A program made the position numbers and the translations under genes. From assembly GCA_020427005.1 (NCBI GenBank), contig JAGQOY010000006.1, forward strand, positions 27,287-91,286: a stretch of 64,000 nucleotides of DNA, read 5' to 3'. The notes below the pieces were generated by a model. That model ran no database searches, was not told where the DNA came from, and worked only from the letters and a program-made list of their open reading frames with translations. Of this stretch, positions 62,372 through 64,000 are shown piece after piece. Every line of letters begins with the position of its first letter. Position 1 is the stretch's first letter. Origin of the DNA: Planctomycetales bacterium (GTDB lineage Bacteria > Planctomycetota > Planctomycetia > Pirellulales > Pirellulaceae).

Positions 62372-64000
62372 ATGTTAAACAGGAAGACATGCAAGTTTGC
62401 TGGCTGGTTCCTCCTTGGCTGCCAAGGGTTGGTCGGCGTCGGCTCAATGCATGCGCAGCAGCCCGGCGAATCCAGTTTGCCCGCAGTTGGCGAGCCGGTT
62501 TACATGAACATTGCCCGATTGAAGATACCCTTCAGTTTGGATTCTTTGAGTACAGAGGCCAAAGAATTGCAGCTGTGGGTGTCTACCGACGAAGGAAAAC
62601 ATTGGCAGATGCATGGAGTTGCCAGCCCGCAGGACAAGTTTTTTGGTTTCCAGGCGGCTGCCGAAGGCATGTACTTGTTCTCAGTGCAAACCGTGGATCA
62701 ACAAGGGAATGTGTTTCCGAGCAATAGCCCACCGCTGCGCGTGTACATCGATACGAGCACGCCTGTGGTCGAATTATCCGCTGACACGGACGCAGTCGGG
62801 CGCGTGGCTGTGCGCGCCCTGATAAAGGAGAAGTTTCTAAGAACTGGATCTGCGGAATTACGCTATCGTACCGATTCAAATCGCCAATGGCAGGTTGCTG
62901 ATTTGCAATGGGGGCCGGCGTCCGGCGAAGGAGCAGAATGTTCGGCGACTGTTGATGTGATGCCGTGCCGTGAAGTAGCTTTGGTTTTTTCGGTTCAAGA
63001 CCAGGCAAACAACTTGGGCCAAGCGACATTTCAGCTATCCATGCCACGAACTGCCGCAGGCGCGAACGAAATGCGACTAGCCAGCCAACCCACAACCAAT
63101 TCGGCTGAGGGTCCCAAGCCCTCAGCTATCGTTTCCCATGACAATTGGCAAATGGGCTCCAGTCGAATTCCGAGTTTTGGTGGGACCCCGTGGGATGTTG
63201 CGAGCGAGAGTTCTTCGGCAAGCAATTCGGCAGGGCTCCCCTTGAAATCTACTGTTGACCATTTGGCGGCAAAATCTGCGCTAGATCTAATGGCTCCAAC
63301 GGGAATAGCTGCAGCAGTGGAGGAATTGCCTGCTCCGCATCCACAAGCAGGCAGTCCGCTATCCAGTGTTTCACCAAATGGACAACGTCCGGTCAGCACT
63401 GAGTATCCGTCTATCCGTGATCTGTCGAATCCTGATCTGTTATCATCTCGTGATGGTCGTCAAGTTCCAGAGGCAACGCCTGAAAAGGATTCTGAAGCGG
63501 CGACACCCTTTGGCCAAGCATACCATTGCAACGCCAGAGCCTTTAGTCTTGACTACTCGGTCGATTCCTTAGGCGGGGGAGCAGTAGCACGAGTCGAATT
63601 GTGGGGAACAGAAGATGGTGGTCGCGCATGGCAACAATGGGGCTCGGACCCGGATCGACAAAGTCCTTTTGATGTACAAGTAGGCAATGATGGCCTGTTC
63701 GGTTTTCGAATGGTGGTCGTAAGCGCCAATGGGTTGGTGGGAAATTTGCCGCGGAACGGTGATAGTGCGGATGTTTGGATCAACGTTGATACACAGCTTC
63801 CCACGGCAACGATCACACGTGCTGTGTATGGTGAGGGGGCGGAAAGCGGCATGTTGGTCATAGACTATTCGTGCCAGGATGCAAACTTATCTGACAAGCC
63901 AATTGCCATTGCATTCAGCGAAACCAGAGAAGGACCTTGGTCGACCATCGCTGCAGGCCAAAAGAATACAGGCATCTATCTGTGGAAGGCAAATCCGAAT
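62372..64000 (+). CDS. Exported β-sandwich repeat protein, N-terminal part (3' end outside window)
   Basis: The frame is open from ATG 62372 to the last base, 543 codons, so the gene continues beyond the window. A signal peptide (about 1-28, 'FLLGCQGLVGVGSMHAQ') is followed by two similar modules: 'STDEGKHWQMHGVASPQDKF' ... 'YIDTSTPVVELSADTD', and 'GTEDGGRAWQQWGSDPDRQS' ... 'NVDTQLPTATITRAVYGEG'. Each pairs a 'gauge-like' Trp-containing stretch with an Ig-like strand set. A Ser/Pro-rich linker (about 230-385) separates them. The role is unknown; probably a surface protein. Confidence 0.85.
   Translation, partial: MLNRKTCKFAGWFLLGCQGLVGVGSMHAQQPGESSLPAVGEPVYMNIARLKIPFSLDSLSTEAKELQLWVSTDEGKHWQMHGVASPQDKFFGFQAAAEGMYLFSVQTVDQQGNVFPSNSPPLRVYIDTSTPVVELSADTDAVGRVAVRALIKEKFLRTGSAELRYRTDSNRQWQVADLQWGPASGEGAECSATVDVMPCREVALVFSVQDQANNLGQATFQLSMPRTAAGANEMRLASQPTTNSAEGPKPSAIVSHDNWQMGSSRIPSFGGTPWDVASESSSASNSAGLPLKSTVDHLAAKSALDLMAPTGIAAAVEELPAPHPQAGSPLSSVSPNGQRPVSTEYPSIRDLSNPDLLSSRDGRQVPEATPEKDSEAATPFGQAYHCNARAFSLDYSVDSLGGGAVARVELWGTEDGGRAWQQWGSDPDRQSPFDVQVGNDGLFGFRMVVVSANGLVGNLPRNGDSADVWINVDTQLPTATITRAVYGEGAESGMLVIDYSCQDANLSDKPIAIAFSETREGPWSTIAAGQKNTGIYLWKANPN

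Overview
The window looks like the chromosome of a planctomycete, most likely order Pirellulales. The evidence is family-level: several PF07638-type ECF sigma factors paired with Ser/Thr kinases carrying TPR-like tails, DUF1559 proteins, an adjacent DUF1552 / DUF1592-type pair with planctomycete cytochrome motifs, a PVC-type CxxCH dehydrogenase, an exported protein with the RRLLAG motif, and many short extragenic palindromes. I had no database, so family calls rest on motifs I recognised by eye.

Layout. 1-8.7 kb: the end of a TPR protein, an ECF sigma gene bracketed by ~90-bp repeats, an SGNH hydrolase, and an ECF sigma + Ser/Thr kinase pair lying between two ~200-bp direct repeats that each encode a zinc ribbon. 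A decayed piece of the SGNH gene lies beyond the kinase. 9.0-12.35 kb: an island of unusual tRNA-like genes (Ser UGA, Ser GCU, Arg UCU, Trp CCA and one with a long structured insert in its anticodon arm), an HNH nuclease, a 22-unit 7-bp tandem repeat and a slipin (SPFH) gene. 13.1-16.7 kb: a second ECF + kinase pair whose kinase is cut short, an NTF2-like protein and an isochorismatase-fold hydrolase, then a DUF1559 gene lacking its 5' part with its lipoprotein partner. 17-19.1 kb: three poorly characterised proteins.

19.2-30.2 kb: an integrated mobile element next to tRNA-Arg(CCU). It has a tyrosine integrase, two DNA-binding regulators, a primase-polymerase/DUF3987 protein, a family A DNA polymerase, a repeat-rich candidate origin, and cargo that includes an unrecognised 477-aa protein. 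I see no capsid or conjugation genes. A broken integrase with an almost identical att sequence lies at its left border, so at least two elements used this site in tandem.

30.8-50 kb: extracellular and envelope functions. These are a permuted PVC dehydrogenase-cytochrome, a giant GH10 / spherulin-4 protein, an ECF sigma / membrane partner / DUF1559 cluster and the DUF1552 + DUF1592 pair. Extragenic palindromes sit between them, and there is a possible orphan sigma-54 transcript at 34.1-34.55 kb. 50-64 kb: ordinary core genes (MFS transporter, rpmE, prfA, prmC, glycyl-tRNA synthetase, NhaC antiporter, histidine kinase, HTH-REC regulator, mnmG) and the start of a large exported repeat protein that runs off the window.

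The two most promising novelties are the tRNA-like/HNH/slipin island and the polymerase-carrying integrative element.
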